From assembly GCF_035594125.1 (NCBI RefSeq), contig NC_087190.1, positions 10,070,604 through 10,134,603 of the forward strand: 64,000 nucleotides of DNA, in the 5' to 3' direction. Shown one piece after another: positions 1 to 11,752 of the stretch. The stretch is from Scylla paramamosain. Its lineage: Eukaryota; Arthropoda; Malacostraca; Decapoda; Portunidae. Each line of letters begins with the position of its first letter. Position 1 is the first letter of the stretch. The translations under genes and the position numbers were made by a program. A model generated the notes under the pieces. It was not told where the DNA came from, did no database searches, and saw only the letters and a program-made list of their open reading frames with translations.

Positions 1-1503
1 GGCACTACTAAAGTAAAGGGAAACACATATAAGCCAGTAAATGTAGCAGAAGTGTCAGAAGCTGAAAATGTAATTATAAAACAACTGCAAGCAAAGGCAT
101 TCCAGAAAGAAATAAATGTACTGGAATCATCTGCTAACCATAATTCTTTAATTAAAGGAGACAATGGCAAGGGAACAAAAGTGATAGACAAGACCAGTTC
201 CCTCTATAAGTTAGATCCTTTCATTGACAAAAATGGTATCATGAGAGTAGGAGGAAGATTGAGGCTTTCTAATCTGACAGATGAATCCAAACATCCAGTC
301 ATCCTCCCCAAAACATCACACATAACCCAGCTGATAATATGCCACCATCACAAAAGGACAAATCATCAAGGCAGGGACATAATTTTAAATTAAATCAGGT
401 CATGTGGATACTGGATAGTAGGAGGATCATCCCTAGTATCAAGGCACATTTCAAAGTGCATTATCTGTCGTAAAGTTAGAAGTACAACACAGGGACAGAA
501 GATGGCAGACCTGCCTATTGACAGACTAGAACCATCACCTCCTTTTACATACTCAGCAGTAGATTTCTTTGGCCCTTTCTATGTCAAAGAGGGGCGTAAA
601 GAGCTTAAAAGATATGGAGTGCTCTTTACTTGCATGGCATGTAGAGCTGTGCACATAGAGACAGCCAACAGCATGGATACAAGTTCCTTCCTAAGTGCAT
701 ACCGTCGCTTTGTAGGACGAAGAGGGCCTGTAAGACAGTTGAGATGTGACCAAGGAACTAACTTTGTAGGAGCCAAATCAGAGTATGAGAAATGCTTAAA
801 AGAATTAAATAACAATAAAGTCAGACAAGAACTCATGAAAGATCAATGTGACTGGATTGTTTTTAACATGAATGTACCCAATTCCAGTCACATGGGAGGT
901 GTTTGGGAGAGGCAGATACGCACAGTGAGAAATGTACTCTCTGTGTTGCTTGATCAGCATGGTACCCAGTTAGATGACCAAGATCTGAGAACCTTCCTAG
1001 TTGAAGCAGAAAATATAGTTAATGGTCGTCCCCTAACTGTGGACCATCTTAACTCCCCAGAAAGTCTTACACCGTTGACACCCAGTAATTTGTTAACTAT
1101 GAAAACAAAGGTAGTACTGCCTCCTCCAAGCATTTTCATTAAGAAGGACCTGTACTGCATAAAGAGATGGCGCAGAGCACAATACCTGGCCAACCAGTTC
1201 TGGTCCAGGTGGAAAAAGGAGTATGTGCAATTCCTACAACTTAGAAATAAGTGGACAACACCAAAGAGGAATCTCAGTGTAAATGACATAGTTATCATCA
1301 AAGATCAGAATTTAGCAAGGAACCAGTGGAAACTAGGAAGAGTAACAGAAGTATCTCCTGATCATGATGGCCTAGTAAGAAAGGTTAAGGTCCTGGTTTC
1401 AGACTGTAATCTCGACAACCAGGGAAGACACATAAAGGCAAACAGGACAATCATAGAGAGGCCAATACATAGTCTAGTATTGCTGTTAGAAGGTAATGCA
1501 TAA
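1..1503 (+). pseudogene. BEL/Pao retrotransposon pol, integrase end, one nonsense codon
   Basis: The reading frame is open from the window edge and is broken once, by TAA at 391-393, then continues in the same frame to the stop at 1501-1503. The part before the break (MRVGGRLRLSNL, then HPVILPK and a His-rich stretch) resembles the region ahead of the zinc-binding integrase domain of BEL/Pao elements. After the break come CIICRK (zinc-binding cysteines) and the integrase core. Counting from ATG 502, the catalytic triad is D21 (AVDFFGPF), D83 (RCDQGTNF) and E136 (GVWERQIRTVRNV). The C-terminal part with NDIVIIKD and WKLGRV matches the domain that ends BEL/Pao polyproteins. Integrase inserts the element's cDNA into host DNA. 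The rest of pol and gag lie outside the window. The single nonsense codon suggests a fairly recent loss of function. Confidence 0.88.
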
Positions 1504-2114
1504 TAATAGACCGGAGCATCCCCGCCAAGGAGCCAGTGTAACAAAACATATTATGTGCTAATCCTAGTTTTAAGGTACATACTAATCTTAATTTAAGGTA
1601 AATTGTTACACAATTTAGGGGAGCCATGTTACTGTATGTAAAGCGTATGTACCTCATGTGATTATTCCTCGGCATATATAAGTGAAATGTTCAATAGTTT
1701 TCTATTTGCATGAAAGCGTGTAATATGTGTGAGTATCAGTATTTAATGCTATATTAAGCACCGAAGCCGATGCTCACTTGTTAGTAGTGTGGGGTTAACC
1801 TGCTAGTGGCCTGCGGGCATCACTCACGGCCAAGTCGCGCTCAGACAAAGACGGGTAGGATGGTGACCGAGGTAAATACTTTAATTTTGTAGTTAAAACT
1901 GATTGTCATAGTGCTAAGTCAATTGCATGTATTGTTAATGAATATTGTAATATGTTGAAAGTGTTTAATATCAGTGTATAATGTTATTTTGTAAGAAATT
2001 GAGACCGAGAACTTGTTTGCAGTTCTTACGGTCATGCCTACCTCATCAATAAACGTGTCAGAGAGAGAACTGCCTTTCCTCGACCCTACGATGATGGGTG
2101 TGATCAGTAAAACA
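1504..2114 (+). mobile_element. BEL/Pao 3' untranslated region and probable 3' LTR
   Basis: This non-coding stretch follows the pol stop codon. It has a TATATAAG box at 1675-1682 and an AATAAA signal at 2048-2053, the promoter and polyadenylation signals expected inside an LTR. TG-starting candidate left ends are at 1537 (TGTAAC) and 1627 (TGTTAC, just after a short purine tract). A CA-ending candidate right end is at 2114 (AAAACA). The matching 5' LTR is outside the window, so the exact borders are uncertain. Confidence 0.55.
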
Positions 2115-2149
2115 GATCACCTGAGAGCCAATTGATGCCCAGCCGGTGC

Positions 2150-2945
2150 GGCTACAGAGAAAGACTCACAAAAGCCACACTTAGGTACAAGATTAGGCTT
2201 GAGAGAATGGATGATGCAAGAATAGCAAGGAAGGTGTACCTGTGGAATGAAAGTGGAAGCAAATGGAGGAAGAGATGCATGAGAATGACAGACAGGAATG
2301 GATTGCAAGTTGTGTGGGCGATAAGAATGGCACGGAGGAATCAAAATGAGCGTGAATGGGTGGTAACAAGAGGAGGCAGAGTGGGAGCCGAATGGGATGT
2401 GAGAAAATGGAAGAATGAGATAGACAAAGAAGTGAAATGTGTGGGACTGAATGAATGGAAGAATGAAATGGAAAGAAAGAAGACCCTGGAATGATACAAG
2501 GAGAAAGAGGCCCCGAGGTATGAAAGGTGGTATGATGGAAGCCTGGGCGGTGATCTTCTCTTCCGAGCGAGAGCACAGTGTATGGATGTGAATGCAAGGA
2601 GTTACAGGTGGTCTGAGTCCCGCAGCAAAGTGTGCCAGATGTGTGACATGGGAGAGGATGAGACGGTGGAACATGTGGTGCTGGAGTGTGTGAAGTATGC
2701 CAGAGACAGGAATGAGATGATGCAAGTGATACTGACTGAGTTAGGGCATGATAGGAATGAAATAGTGGAGAAGACAGGAAAGGAATGGATGGTGTTGTTG
2801 CTGGGACTGTGTAAAGAGGCGAATGAAAGGATGATTGAGGCGGTGAAAGAGTTTCTGGAGAGAATGTGGCGTGCCAGGTGTATGATAGGTGTAGGATAGA
2901 GGATGCTGTTCGTTTCTCTTTTTTTTTTTTTTTTTTTCCCTTATA
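2150..2945 (+). pseudogene. LINE-T 3' fragment, copy 1 (zinc-knuckle C-terminus)
   Basis: This is the C-terminal end of a non-LTR retrotransposon ORF2. The frame has KATLRYKIRLERMDDARIA and later the zinc-binding motif CQMCDMGEDETVEHVVLEC, typical of the domain behind the reverse transcriptase in several LINE clades. A TGA at 2492-2494 stands where copy 2 has a Trp codon. Homology to copy 2 starts abruptly near 2154, so this copy is 5'-truncated, as usual for target-primed integration. It sits directly behind the BEL/Pao LTR. After its stop comes a poly-T run (2922-2938), then a 3' segment starting TACAGGAGTTGCCGATCC. Confidence 0.75.
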
Positions 2946-3824
2946 CAGGAGTTGCCGATCCAAAGGCCTGGCTCAGGAGTGATCCTGTGCCATCTGTGCC
3001 AGAACAAAGTAGCAAGGATGGCACTGAGTGCACCGAGGTGCACAGCAGTTGAAGCTTTGAGAGGTGACATGGGATGGAGCACCTTCAGAGAAAGACTGAC
3101 AAAAGCCACACTTAGGTACAAGATTAGGCTTGAGAGAATGGATGATGCAAGAATAGCAAGGAAGGTGTACCTGTGGAATGAAAGTGGAAGCAAATGGAGG
3201 AAGAGATGCATGAGAATGACAGACAGGAATGGATTGCAAGTTGTGTGGGCGATAAGAATGGCTGGGAGGAATCAAAATGAGCGTGAATGGGTGGTAACAA
3301 GAGGAGGAAGAGTGGGAGCCGAATGGGATGTGAGAAAATGGAAGAATGAGATAGACAAAGAAGTGAAATGTGTGGGACTGAATGAATGGAAGAATGAGAT
3401 GGAAAGAAAGAAGACCCTGGAATGGTACAAGGAGAAAGAGGCCCCGAGGTATGAAAGGTGGTATGATGGAAGCCTGGGCGGTGATCTTCTCTTCCGAGCG
3501 AGGGCACAGTGTATGGATGTGAATGCAAGGAGTTACAGGTGGTCTGAGTCCCGCAGCAAAGTGTGCCAGATGTGTGACATGGGAGAGGATGAGACGGTGG
3601 AACATGTGGTGCTGGAGTGTGTGCAGTATGCCAGAGACAGGAATGAGATGATGCAAGTGATACTGACTGAGTTAGGGCATGATAGGAATGAAAGAGTGGA
3701 GAAGACAGGAAAGGAATGGATGGTGTTGTTGCTGGGACTGGGTAGAGAGGCCAATGAAAGGATGATTGAGGCGGTGAAAGAGTTTCTGGAGAGAATGTGG
3801 CGTGCCAGGTGTATGAACAATTAG
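2946..3824 (+). pseudogene. LINE-T 3' fragment, copy 2 (open frame)
   Basis: This is a second copy of the same LINE tail, head to tail with copy 1 and nearly identical from about 3085 on. It reaches about 100 bp further 5' (CQNKVARMALSAPRCTAV). The frame is open from 2952 to 3824, but its first codons are read through the 3' untranslated end of copy 1, so the apparent ATG is accidental. It carries the same CxxC...H....C zinc motif. It has no reverse transcriptase or endonuclease and cannot move by itself. Confidence 0.75.
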
Positions 3825-3976
3825 GATAGAGGATGCTGTTCGTTTCTCTTTTTTTTTTTTTTCTCCCCTTTCTACAGGAGTTGCCGATCCAAAGGCCTGG
3901 CTCAGAAGTGATCCTGTGCCACCTGTACCATCAAGATCAAGATCAAGATGTACCATCAAGATCAAGATCAAGATTT
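3825..3976 (+). mobile_element. LINE-T 3' untranslated end with (ATCAAG)n tail
   Basis: A T-run (3848-3862) is followed by the GAGTTGCCGATCCAAAGGCC segment also found behind copy 1 (about 2950-2995). It ends in short repeats of ATCAAG (3928-3976). The hexamer repeat is probably the 3' tail of this LINE family; copy 1 lacks it because copy 2 follows directly. Confidence 0.6.
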
Positions 3977-4229
3977 CTAGCGGCAGGCCGCAGGACTCAG
4001 GAGTGACTGATGTGTGGTGAGTAGTGGCAGTGTCGCTGGTGGCGGGTGGCTACAGTGCTAACAGTACAGAGTGGTGGGATATGTTAGGTGTATTAATTAA
4101 AGGATGTGTGTGTAATGAGGGGAGTTGTCAGTGTGGCCTCGCTGTGAGTGGTGGTGTGAGTGATAGTTTCAGGCATTTTCTCATGACTACCTGCGGGTGG
4201 GAAAATATATTTTCAGTTGAAACTGAACT
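3977..4229. other. No recognised feature
   Basis: GT-rich unique-looking sequence. A 72-codon frame at 4024-4242 has no recognisable motif and probably arises by chance. Confidence 0.5.
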
Positions 4230-4590
4230 TAAGTTAATATAAGAGTATTATTATACATATTTACCTGAGTCACATATAACAGTGGTGAGTATCTTTACCA
4301 TCGTAAATTCGTCGTTCCTGAGATATTAATTTTCATTAAAATTTACCGTTAAGGTAGGTTTAGTTAGGTTTAATCAAATTAGGTTATGTTACGTATAGTT
4401 AATGTCTTTATGAATTTCTGCTTGTTTATGTGTGTGTGGGGGGGGGTATATAAGAAATAAAATATTTTTTAACTAAGGAAACGGTTGCTAGATTAATTCA
4501 AAGCACATCAAAATCTATCAGAAAAATGTCTCATCTGAAAATGTTTGACAGATGAAAAATATAAATTTACCAATATAAGTATCGATGGTA
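4230..4590 (+). mobile_element. TIR element family X, copy 1 (degraded)
   Basis: It shares CACATATAACAGTGGTGAGT (near 4269), a TTAGG-like tract (4355-4400) and the block with AAAGCACATCAAAATCTA and CAGAAAAATG (near 4500) with the copies at 5759-6634 and 40939-42524. The outer ends are worn and the left half of the subterminal inverted repeat is mostly missing. Confidence 0.6.
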
Positions 4591-5758
4591 TTTCTTGATA
4601 AGTCTGCCCTGTCATTCCCTTCCGACCCCTCTAACCCTTCAAACAAGAGTGGGGGCCTGTGGGGAATCAGAAGTTTTTGTGGGGAGGCAGAAAAATAAGT
4701 GAAATATGGCCGTTCAAAAATCCAAGGAAATTTACCTTTGTATTTTGAATTTTTCTAACCTAACCTAAGTTGGGAACTGCCCCCCTCCCTCAACTAGGAC
4801 ATTAACCTAATCTAGTCAGAGAGGCTAAGCCGCCCTGGACCCACACTGTAGGACATTAATCTAATCTAGCATAACCTAACGATGTCCCTCAAAAATTATA
4901 TTGCTATGTCTTACTGGTGTGAGCTATTGATGTGAGTTACCAGTGTGGTGTAGAGATTCTCAGGGCGATGGAGGTGGGTACAGTTTGGTGGCTTCATTGA
5001 TAAACACATGGAACCTCTTGTTCATGTCTGTATATCACATCTTAACCATAGATGTTGTTAAATATCCCAGATAGTAACTTTTTTCCTGCTGAACACTGGC
5101 ACTGTTCCCTTCACCTCCCTCCACTGGGCAGCCATATTAACAAATGACAGTGATCCTCTACCAGAACACCTGACGTGTCTCTAAAACAAATGAAAAGTGT
5201 AACTGAACCTGCCGTGGAAAGTCATAATTGGTGGCCTCATGAGTGGCAGCGCATGATTGGAGAAATCAGCTGTATAGATACCATGAAATCCTAATATGCC
5301 ACTACCCACAAATCCCAGTTATAAACAAAAGAAATTCATTTCATTGTTTACTCTTGACTGGTGCAGAGTTCGCTGGACTTAGAAAATGTTGAGTTTCTCC
5401 ACACTCACCAGTGCTATTACAGCCATACTAGACACTTGCCTCACAATTTTTTTACATTTACGGCAAGGTCACTGAGCCTTCTTCATGAAATGTGAGTTTC
5501 ATGGTTGTACATAATGTGGACATGATATCCAGATTAACCGTATCGATAGCTCTGGAATTGTGCACATATACAAACAAGTCCACTTCCCGCCAACACTCAG
5601 ACAGTGAAGAACTTTCCTTGTGAAAACATGGACTGAGGAGTGTAAGTTAGAGGTGAAGGTTTTATCATTACTAATGCCTCACCTCTTGGTTTGTGTCGTA
5701 GTGTATCATTGGGTACTAATGTATAAGCTTTCAAGGTGTATAGATACTATGATAAATT
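4591..5758. other. Intergenic, no recognised gene
   Basis: AT-rich sequence with scattered CCTAACC motifs (4755-4770, 4870-4880) on the + strand, the complement of the TTAGG-like motif seen in family X. A 63-codon frame near 5620 has no recognisable content and overlaps the start of the next repeat. Confidence 0.5.
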
Positions 5759-6634
5759 TATATAAGTGCACCAGTCTAACATTTTTGCATGAGACAACAT
5801 TTTTCTGGTAGATTTTGATGTGCTTTGAATGAATCTAGTAACTGTCTGCCACAAATAATTTATTTATTCATTTTATTTTTTTATTTTTTTTTTTATTTTA
5901 ATGTCCCCTCCAACCACACACATGTAAAGCAATGATTTGTGATGAAAACAAGCAGAGATTCATCCAAAAAACACCAAAATCTACCAGAAAAATGTAGTTT
6001 CATCTTCACACATGACTAAAAAAAAAAAAAAAACTAAGCTTAACTAAACCTAACCAAAGCTAACCTAACTGAACTTCACCAAACCTAACCTAACCTAACT
6101 AAACCTAACTTAACTAAATTTAACCTAACTAAACCTAACCAAACCTAACCTATCTTATTGGTCTTTTGGTACTTCCTCATCACTGAAGTCCTCATTAGGA
6201 AGAACTGGAGTGGCTAATCTTTGTTATTACTGTGAAATTTTTTTATCACCTCGAAGTAATCACATTGACAGCCACCGCCCTGAGCCATCTTCCAAGACTG
6301 ATTCAAAATCAAGCTCTTCCCTCCTGCCTTGTAGAATGTGGCCTGCCTATTGGCTGATTTCTTAAATTATTTTTTGATTGGCCAAGGCATTGTTTCATGC
6401 ATGCATTAATGAAATCCCCTCCTCTATCCCCCTTCCTCCTAACAATGCCTTCGGACCATCGTGGCACAAGGTAACCTGGGTACGACGGGGAGGAAACAAT
6501 AAATTTGATGAAAATTGATATCTCAGGAATTAACAATATGCAGCAATAAAGATACACACCACTATCTTATGTGTGACCCAAGTGCTTCACTGAGAACAAT
6601 GTCTTTTTGCTGTGAGACAAGTGCACTTGTATAA
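5759..6634 (-). mobile_element. TIR element family X, copy 2 (most complete)
   Basis: The left end has TATAAGTGCACCAGTCT and the right end AGACAAGTGCACTTGTATA, which are inverted repeats of each other. Inside the left end is a subterminal inverted pair built on ATTTTTCTGGTAGATTTTG (5789-5807 and, inverted, about 5965-5990). The middle carries a degenerate tract of AACCTAACCTAA-type pentamers (6040-6150). No transposase frame is visible, so it is non-autonomous. Flanking TA suggests a TA target duplication. Superfamily unknown. Confidence 0.65.
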
Positions 6635-7034
<400 letters not shown>

Positions 7035-7229
7035 GTAGTTAATCCATAAACCCAAGGAATGATGACCTCTCAACATCCTCCACCTGTCCTGGGCTTGATG
7101 TGTGTGTGTGTGTGTGTGTGTTATATTTTAAAAATTGTCCTGAAAGTTTAGAGAGAGAGGGGGGTTAATGACAAACACTTCTACTGGGAGATATTTAGAA
7201 TTTAGATTGTCAGACCACCTTAAGGGCAT

Positions 7230-7974
7230 TTGGGTCACTGTTTTTATGTAAGAGGGTCACTGGCTAAGGGAAACAAAACAGGAGAAAAAATCCCACTTAG
7301 GTGCCATTCCCAAAAGAGATGTCAAGAAAATCATTGAAAATTGAAGGATAAGTGACTTGAAACTTCCCTCTTGAAAGAGTTCATCACAGATAGGAGGAAG
7401 TACAGAAGCAGGCAGGGATTTTCAGAATTTACAAGAGAAAGGGGTGAATGATTCAGAATATTGATTAACTCTTGCATTAGAGAGGTGGACAGAATAGGGG
7501 TGAGAAAAAGAAAAAAGTCTTGTGCAGGGAGGCTGCAGGAGGAGGGGAGGCATGCAGTTAGCAAGATCAAAAAAGCAGTTAGCATGAAAATAGTGGTAGA
7601 AGATAACAAGAGATCCAATATTGTGTTGATGAGAAAGAGACTGAAGACAGTCAATTAGAAGAGAGGAGTTGATAAGATGAAAAGCTTTTGATTCCACCCT
7701 GTCTAAAATAGCAGTATGAGTGGAACACCCAAATACACGTGAAACATACTCCATACATGGAAGGATATGCAGAGTTAGCAGCTGGGGGGTGAGAAAACTG
7801 GTAGAGATGACTCAATGCCTAACTTCATAGAAGCTGTTTTAGCTAGAGATGAGATGTGAAGTTTCCAGTTTAGATTATAAGTAAAGGACAGACTAAGGAT
7901 GTTTATTGTAGAAGAAGGGGACAATTGAGTGTCATTGAAGAAGAAGAGGGGATAGTTGTCGGGAAGGTTGTGTT

Positions 7975-7978
<4 letters not shown>
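7230..7978 (-). mobile_element. LINE-A copy 1, 5'-truncated C-terminal fragment
   Basis: The - strand reads the C-terminus of a LINE ORF2: STHTAILDRVESKAFHLINS, then HPYSVHLSNARVNQYS and a 3' untranslated part resembling TTGCCCTTGGCCAGTGTCCC of the other copies. There are several frameshifts. Its 5' end is cut at about 7978, where the poly-A tail of copy 2 begins. The family is an APE-type LINE of the jockey/CR1 kind by motif. Confidence 0.75.
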
Positions 7979-8030
<52 letters not shown>

Positions 8031-9664
8031 ATACCATCCAAGGGCAACAAATATCTAACAGTAAAAAAAAAAAAGTACACAGAGATGCTGATCCCTGAAT
8101 AGGGTCCAAAGCAGTAGTCAAAAAATTGAAGGATGTTTGTCTTGAAACCTCCCTCTTGAAGGAGTTCAAGTCATAGGAAGATGGAAATACAGAAGCAGGT
8201 AGGAAGTTCCAGAGTTTACCAGAGAAAGGGATGAATGATTGAAAGTACTGGTTAACTCTTGCATTAGAAAGGTGGACAGAATAGGGGTGAGAGAAAGAAG
8301 AAAGTCTTGTGCAGTGAGGCTGTGGGAGGAAGGGAGGCATGCAGTTAGCAAGATCAGAGGAGCAGTTAGCATGAAAATAGTGGTAGAAGATAGCTAGGGA
8401 TGCAACACTGCAGCGATGAGAAAGAGGCTGAAGACAGTCAATTAGAGAAGAGTTGATGAGATGAAAAGCTTTTGATTCCACCCTGTCTAAAAGAGCAGTA
8501 TGAGTGGAACCCCCCCCCCCCTCCCAGACATGTGAAGCATACTCCATACATGGATGGATAAGGCCCTTGTACGGAGTTAGCAGCTGCGGGGGTGAGAAAA
8601 ACTGGCAGAGAGTCTCAGAATGCCTAACTTTATAAAAGCTGTTTTAGCTAGAGATAAGATGTGAAATTTCCAGTTTAGATTATAAGAAAAGGACGGAACC
8701 CATACTGGCAATCAGATAGAAGGTTGTGAAGTGATAGATGTTTAAGAATCTTCCTGTTGAGGATAGATTCATAGACTTTAGATATGAATACTGAACTTTA
8801 GATATAAAATTAAAGCAATAGGATGTAATTTGAGGGATTAGAATGGTCACCCTTTTTAGAAACAGGCTGAATGTAGGCAAACTTCCAGCAAGAAGGAAAA
8901 GTAGATGTTGATAGACAGGCTTGAAAGAGTTTGACTAGGTAAGGTGCAAGCACAGAGACACAGTTTCGCAGAACAGTAGGAGGGACCCCATCAGGTCCAT
9001 AAGCCTTCTGACAGTTAAGGCCAACAAGGACATGCAAAACATCACTGCAAAGAATCTTAATGGGTAGCATGAAGTAGTCAGAGGGTGGAGGAGAGGAAGG
9101 AACAAGCCCAGAATCATCCAAGGTAGAGTTTTTAGCAAAGGTTTGAGTGAAGAGTTCAGCTTTAGAAATAGATGAGATGGTAGTGGTGCATCAGATTTAA
9201 ATAAAGGGAAAAATGAAGAAGAAAAGTTATTGGAGATGTTTTTGGCTAGGTGTCAGAAGTCACAAGAGGAGTTAGATCTTGAAAGATTTTGACACTTTCT
9301 GTTAATGAAGGAGTTTTTGGCTAATTGGAGAAAAGACAGCATGATTCCGGGCAGAAATATAAAATGCATGAGATTCTGGTCATGGGAGTAGGGTGTTGCA
9401 CCAGTTGCTCTGGAGGATAGTAAAGTTAAAGGCTAGTTCACCAGGATGGTCAATGAAGGGAGAGGAAAGCCAAAGCTGGTGGTAAACATTGAAGTCTCCA
9501 AGAATGGAGATCTCCACAAAAGGGAAGAGAGACAGAATGTGCTCCACTTTGGAAGTTAAGTAGTCATAGAATTTCTTTTAGTCAGAGGAGTTAGGTGAGA
9601 GGTATACAGCACAGATAGATCTAGTTTGAGAGTGACTCTGTAGTCAAAGCCAAATGGTGGAAAA
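7979..9664 (-). mobile_element. LINE-A copy 2, 3' portion (host of the DIRS insertion)
   Basis: Read on the - strand, this runs from the endonuclease region (9330-9664) through the start of reverse transcriptase (KAYGPDGVPP, FPSCWKFAYIQPVSKKGD, 8810-9121). It then jumps at about 8690 to the C-terminal domain (7990-8550). The reverse transcriptase core with its YADD box is missing, so this is an internally deleted copy. A 47-bp T-run (7979-8025) is its poly-A tail. Its 5' portion continues at 15222-15800; the DIRS element lies between. Confidence 0.75.
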
Positions 9665-9790
9665 TTATAAGATCATCATAACTTACCTTGGTAAGTGTGC
9701 GATGATTGGAGTTCTTCCTAAGCTGTGCTGCCCAGCTTTGTGTGGTCATGCGTGACTGACGGTGTGATGTTACCAGTATTGAGATTTCAT
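9665..9790. repeat. DIRS right inverted terminal repeat
   Basis: The part 9705-9790 (AGTTCTTCC, GCTGTGCTGCCCAGC, ACACCGTCAG as read inverted) matches 15150-15225 in inverse orientation. The outer part, 9665-9710, has its complement only in the internal region at 10090-10145. Confidence 0.75.
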
Positions 9791-10019
9791 CCAAGGTTGG
9801 GGATGATCAATGGATTTGACGGATATGATCAGTAAAACAACCATTCAAAATATAACATTGAATTAGACCATACAGATTAATCAAGAACAGCCAAAGAACA
9901 TCCTTCTCAGACATGTAGAGTAGTCCAACCAGCAGAGCAACATGTCGTACCCGTACAAAAATGTAACCTTAGTCATACCAACATGTTACATATACAATCT
10001 GTGGCCGATCAACCAAGGG

Positions 10020-10190
10020 ACATTAATGAAATGGGATGGGCAGGCACTCATGACCACACAAAGCTGGGCAGCACAGCTTAAGAAGAACTCCAATCATTGC
10101 ACACTTACCAAAGTATGTTACAATGATCTTATAATTCTTCCACAGCTGGCTGCCCAGCAGCGTGACGTCATGCATGACTATTCGTAGCCT
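10020..10190. repeat. DIRS internal complementary region
   Basis: Its reverse complement reads first like the left end of the element (CTGCTGGGCAGCCAGCTG, as at 15198-15215). It then runs through GGAAGAATTATAAGATCAT into the right end (TATAAGATCAT at 9666, then GATTGGAGTTCTTC). It thus spans the junction the two ends would make in a circle. In DIRS-1 such a region is thought to template completion of the element's ends. Confidence 0.75.
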
Positions 10191-10485
10191 CATCCCCAAC
10201 CAAACAACAACAAACTTTTTGGAAAAAGGACAAGTATACATCTATATATATATATCTACATACAAATACAAGATCATACATATACATAAACCTGTAGGTG
10301 TGTTAGAAGGAACTTAACGCTTGAAACAGCCCATTATCTGTTCCCTGCATATGAACTTAAAATGGTTTCTCCAAATGTGCCCACAGGCAAAATGGTCTTG
10401 TTATAATGTTGGGTATAAGTAGATTTACACCTCCATCCAATTATCTTTTTTTTATACTTTCCCAGGCCATGCCTGTTTTAAAAGC

Positions 10486-10861
10486 CTTACATAAGAACAT
10501 AAGAACATAAGAAATAAGGGAAGCTGCAAGAAGCGACCAGGCTTACACGTGGCAGTCCCTGTATGAAACACTCCTACCTATTTCCATCTGTTATCCCCAT
10601 CCATAAACTTGTCTAATCTTCTCTTAAAGCTCTCTAGTGTCCTAGCACTAACTACATGATTAATGAGTCCGTTCCACTCATCTACCACTCTATTTGAGAA
10701 CCAATTTTTTCCTATCTCCTTCCTAAACCTAAATTTTTCAAGCTTGAACCCGTTATTTCTTGTTCTACCCTGGTTGCTGATCCTAAGAATTTTGCTTACA
10801 TCTCCCTTGTTATAACCCTTATACCACTTAAAGACTTCTATCAGGTCTTCTATCTATTAGA
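10486..10861 (-). mobile_element. LINE-C tail inserted in the DIRS recombinase
   Basis: The - strand reads the C-terminus of a CR1-like ORF2: DLIEVFKWYKGYNKGDVSK, then NQGRTRNNGFKLEKFRFRKE, then ARTLESFKRRLDKFMDGD. A 3' untranslated part ends in repeated TCTTATGT. It is 5'-truncated at 10861 and splits the recombinase domain of the DIRS element. Confidence 0.75.
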
Positions 10862-11386
10862 AGTGGATGCAGACCTTACTGAATATGAATTAAACAAATC
10901 CTCAGAGATCCCAGATTCTCTCATTATATCTTTGACCCATCTAATAATTGTGGTCTTGGATGCTGGGCCAAAAGGTTTCCTGGTTGTTAACAACAGCTTA
11001 CTCTGATCTGATCTTATTCTCAATTTGCTCGTTAATTATAAATATGTTCTAATAGCATCAACAATACATAAATTTTTATTCAGTGGGAATGCTTTGAAAC
11101 CTATGTTCTGTACATGATGTCTGACATTAGATGTTTTAAGTGGATCTCCAATTTTAAAGATGACCTCATTTTTATTAAGTGATATATTCCTGGTGTCCAA
11201 GCAATCTGTGGTTTGAAACTGTTGGCCAGATAAAATGAGAAGCAAACCTGCCACTTTTTGGGCAAAATTTGAAAGTGATAATTGATTATTGTTTCCCCAA
11301 ACATCAAATGTATTTAAAAAGACATCAGGATCCCATGTGAAGTTCCTTCTAGGCAGTTTGGAGCACTGTTTTGCTGCTGACTTCAT
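10862..11386 (-). pseudogene. DIRS tyrosine recombinase, split and mutated
   Basis: The frame starts with LPRRNFTWDPDVFLNTFD and QKVAGLLLILSGQQFQTTDC, the N-terminal core-binding part and first Arg region of DIRS recombinases. After one in-frame stop (11036-11038) it continues with KPFGPASKTTIIRW and the box NSYSVRSASTS, the counterpart of the H-x-x-R box, with Tyr in place of His. The LINE-C insertion follows. Beyond it, rc 10420-10485 holds AWESIKK and, in another frame, STYTQHYNKTI, where the catalytic Tyr is expected. The enzyme would join the circular cDNA to the target without a DDE integrase. Confidence 0.75.
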
Positions 11387-11467
11387 AAATAAGCATACAA
11401 ACTCATTCTCGCAGGGATTCCATTGATATTTGCCACCGTAGAAATAGCTGACTTGGCGGCATTGAGA

Positions 11468-11752
11468 CTACTGTAACTGTACCCAGAACCATCTTTCATT
11501 GAATAACGTGAATAAGTGGTCCAACAGTTTGTTTACAGGGGGAGAAAATGGATCAACAGAAAGTCTGTAACCCATTCCAAAATTCCTGACCTGCAGAAAG
11601 ATTCCCTGACAGGCCATGCTGCCATCTGCAGAGTCCTGATTGGATGGGCCCGTTGTGGATCGTGAGGCAGATACAGGCACTTGCGAGGAAGAAGTTGAGG
11701 TGCATCCTGCAGAAGGTGAAGGGATTCTGCAAACCATGGTTGAGTTCTCCAT
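11468..11752 (-). pseudogene. DIRS reading frame between RNase H and recombinase
   Basis: A 94-codon frame, Ser/Thr/Pro-rich at its start (CRIPSPSAGCTSTSSSQVPV), lies between the RNase H remnant and the recombinase. It has no motif I recognise. It is probably the N-terminal leader of the recombinase ORF or degraded spacer coding sequence. Confidence 0.45.

Noticed and set aside
4024..4242. 72-codon frame as a small protein gene
   Set aside because: No signal peptide, domain or splice context that I can recognise; compatible with chance.
6040..6150. True telomere or fused chromosome end
   Set aside because: The CCTAA units are degenerate, short and embedded in a TIR element seen three times.
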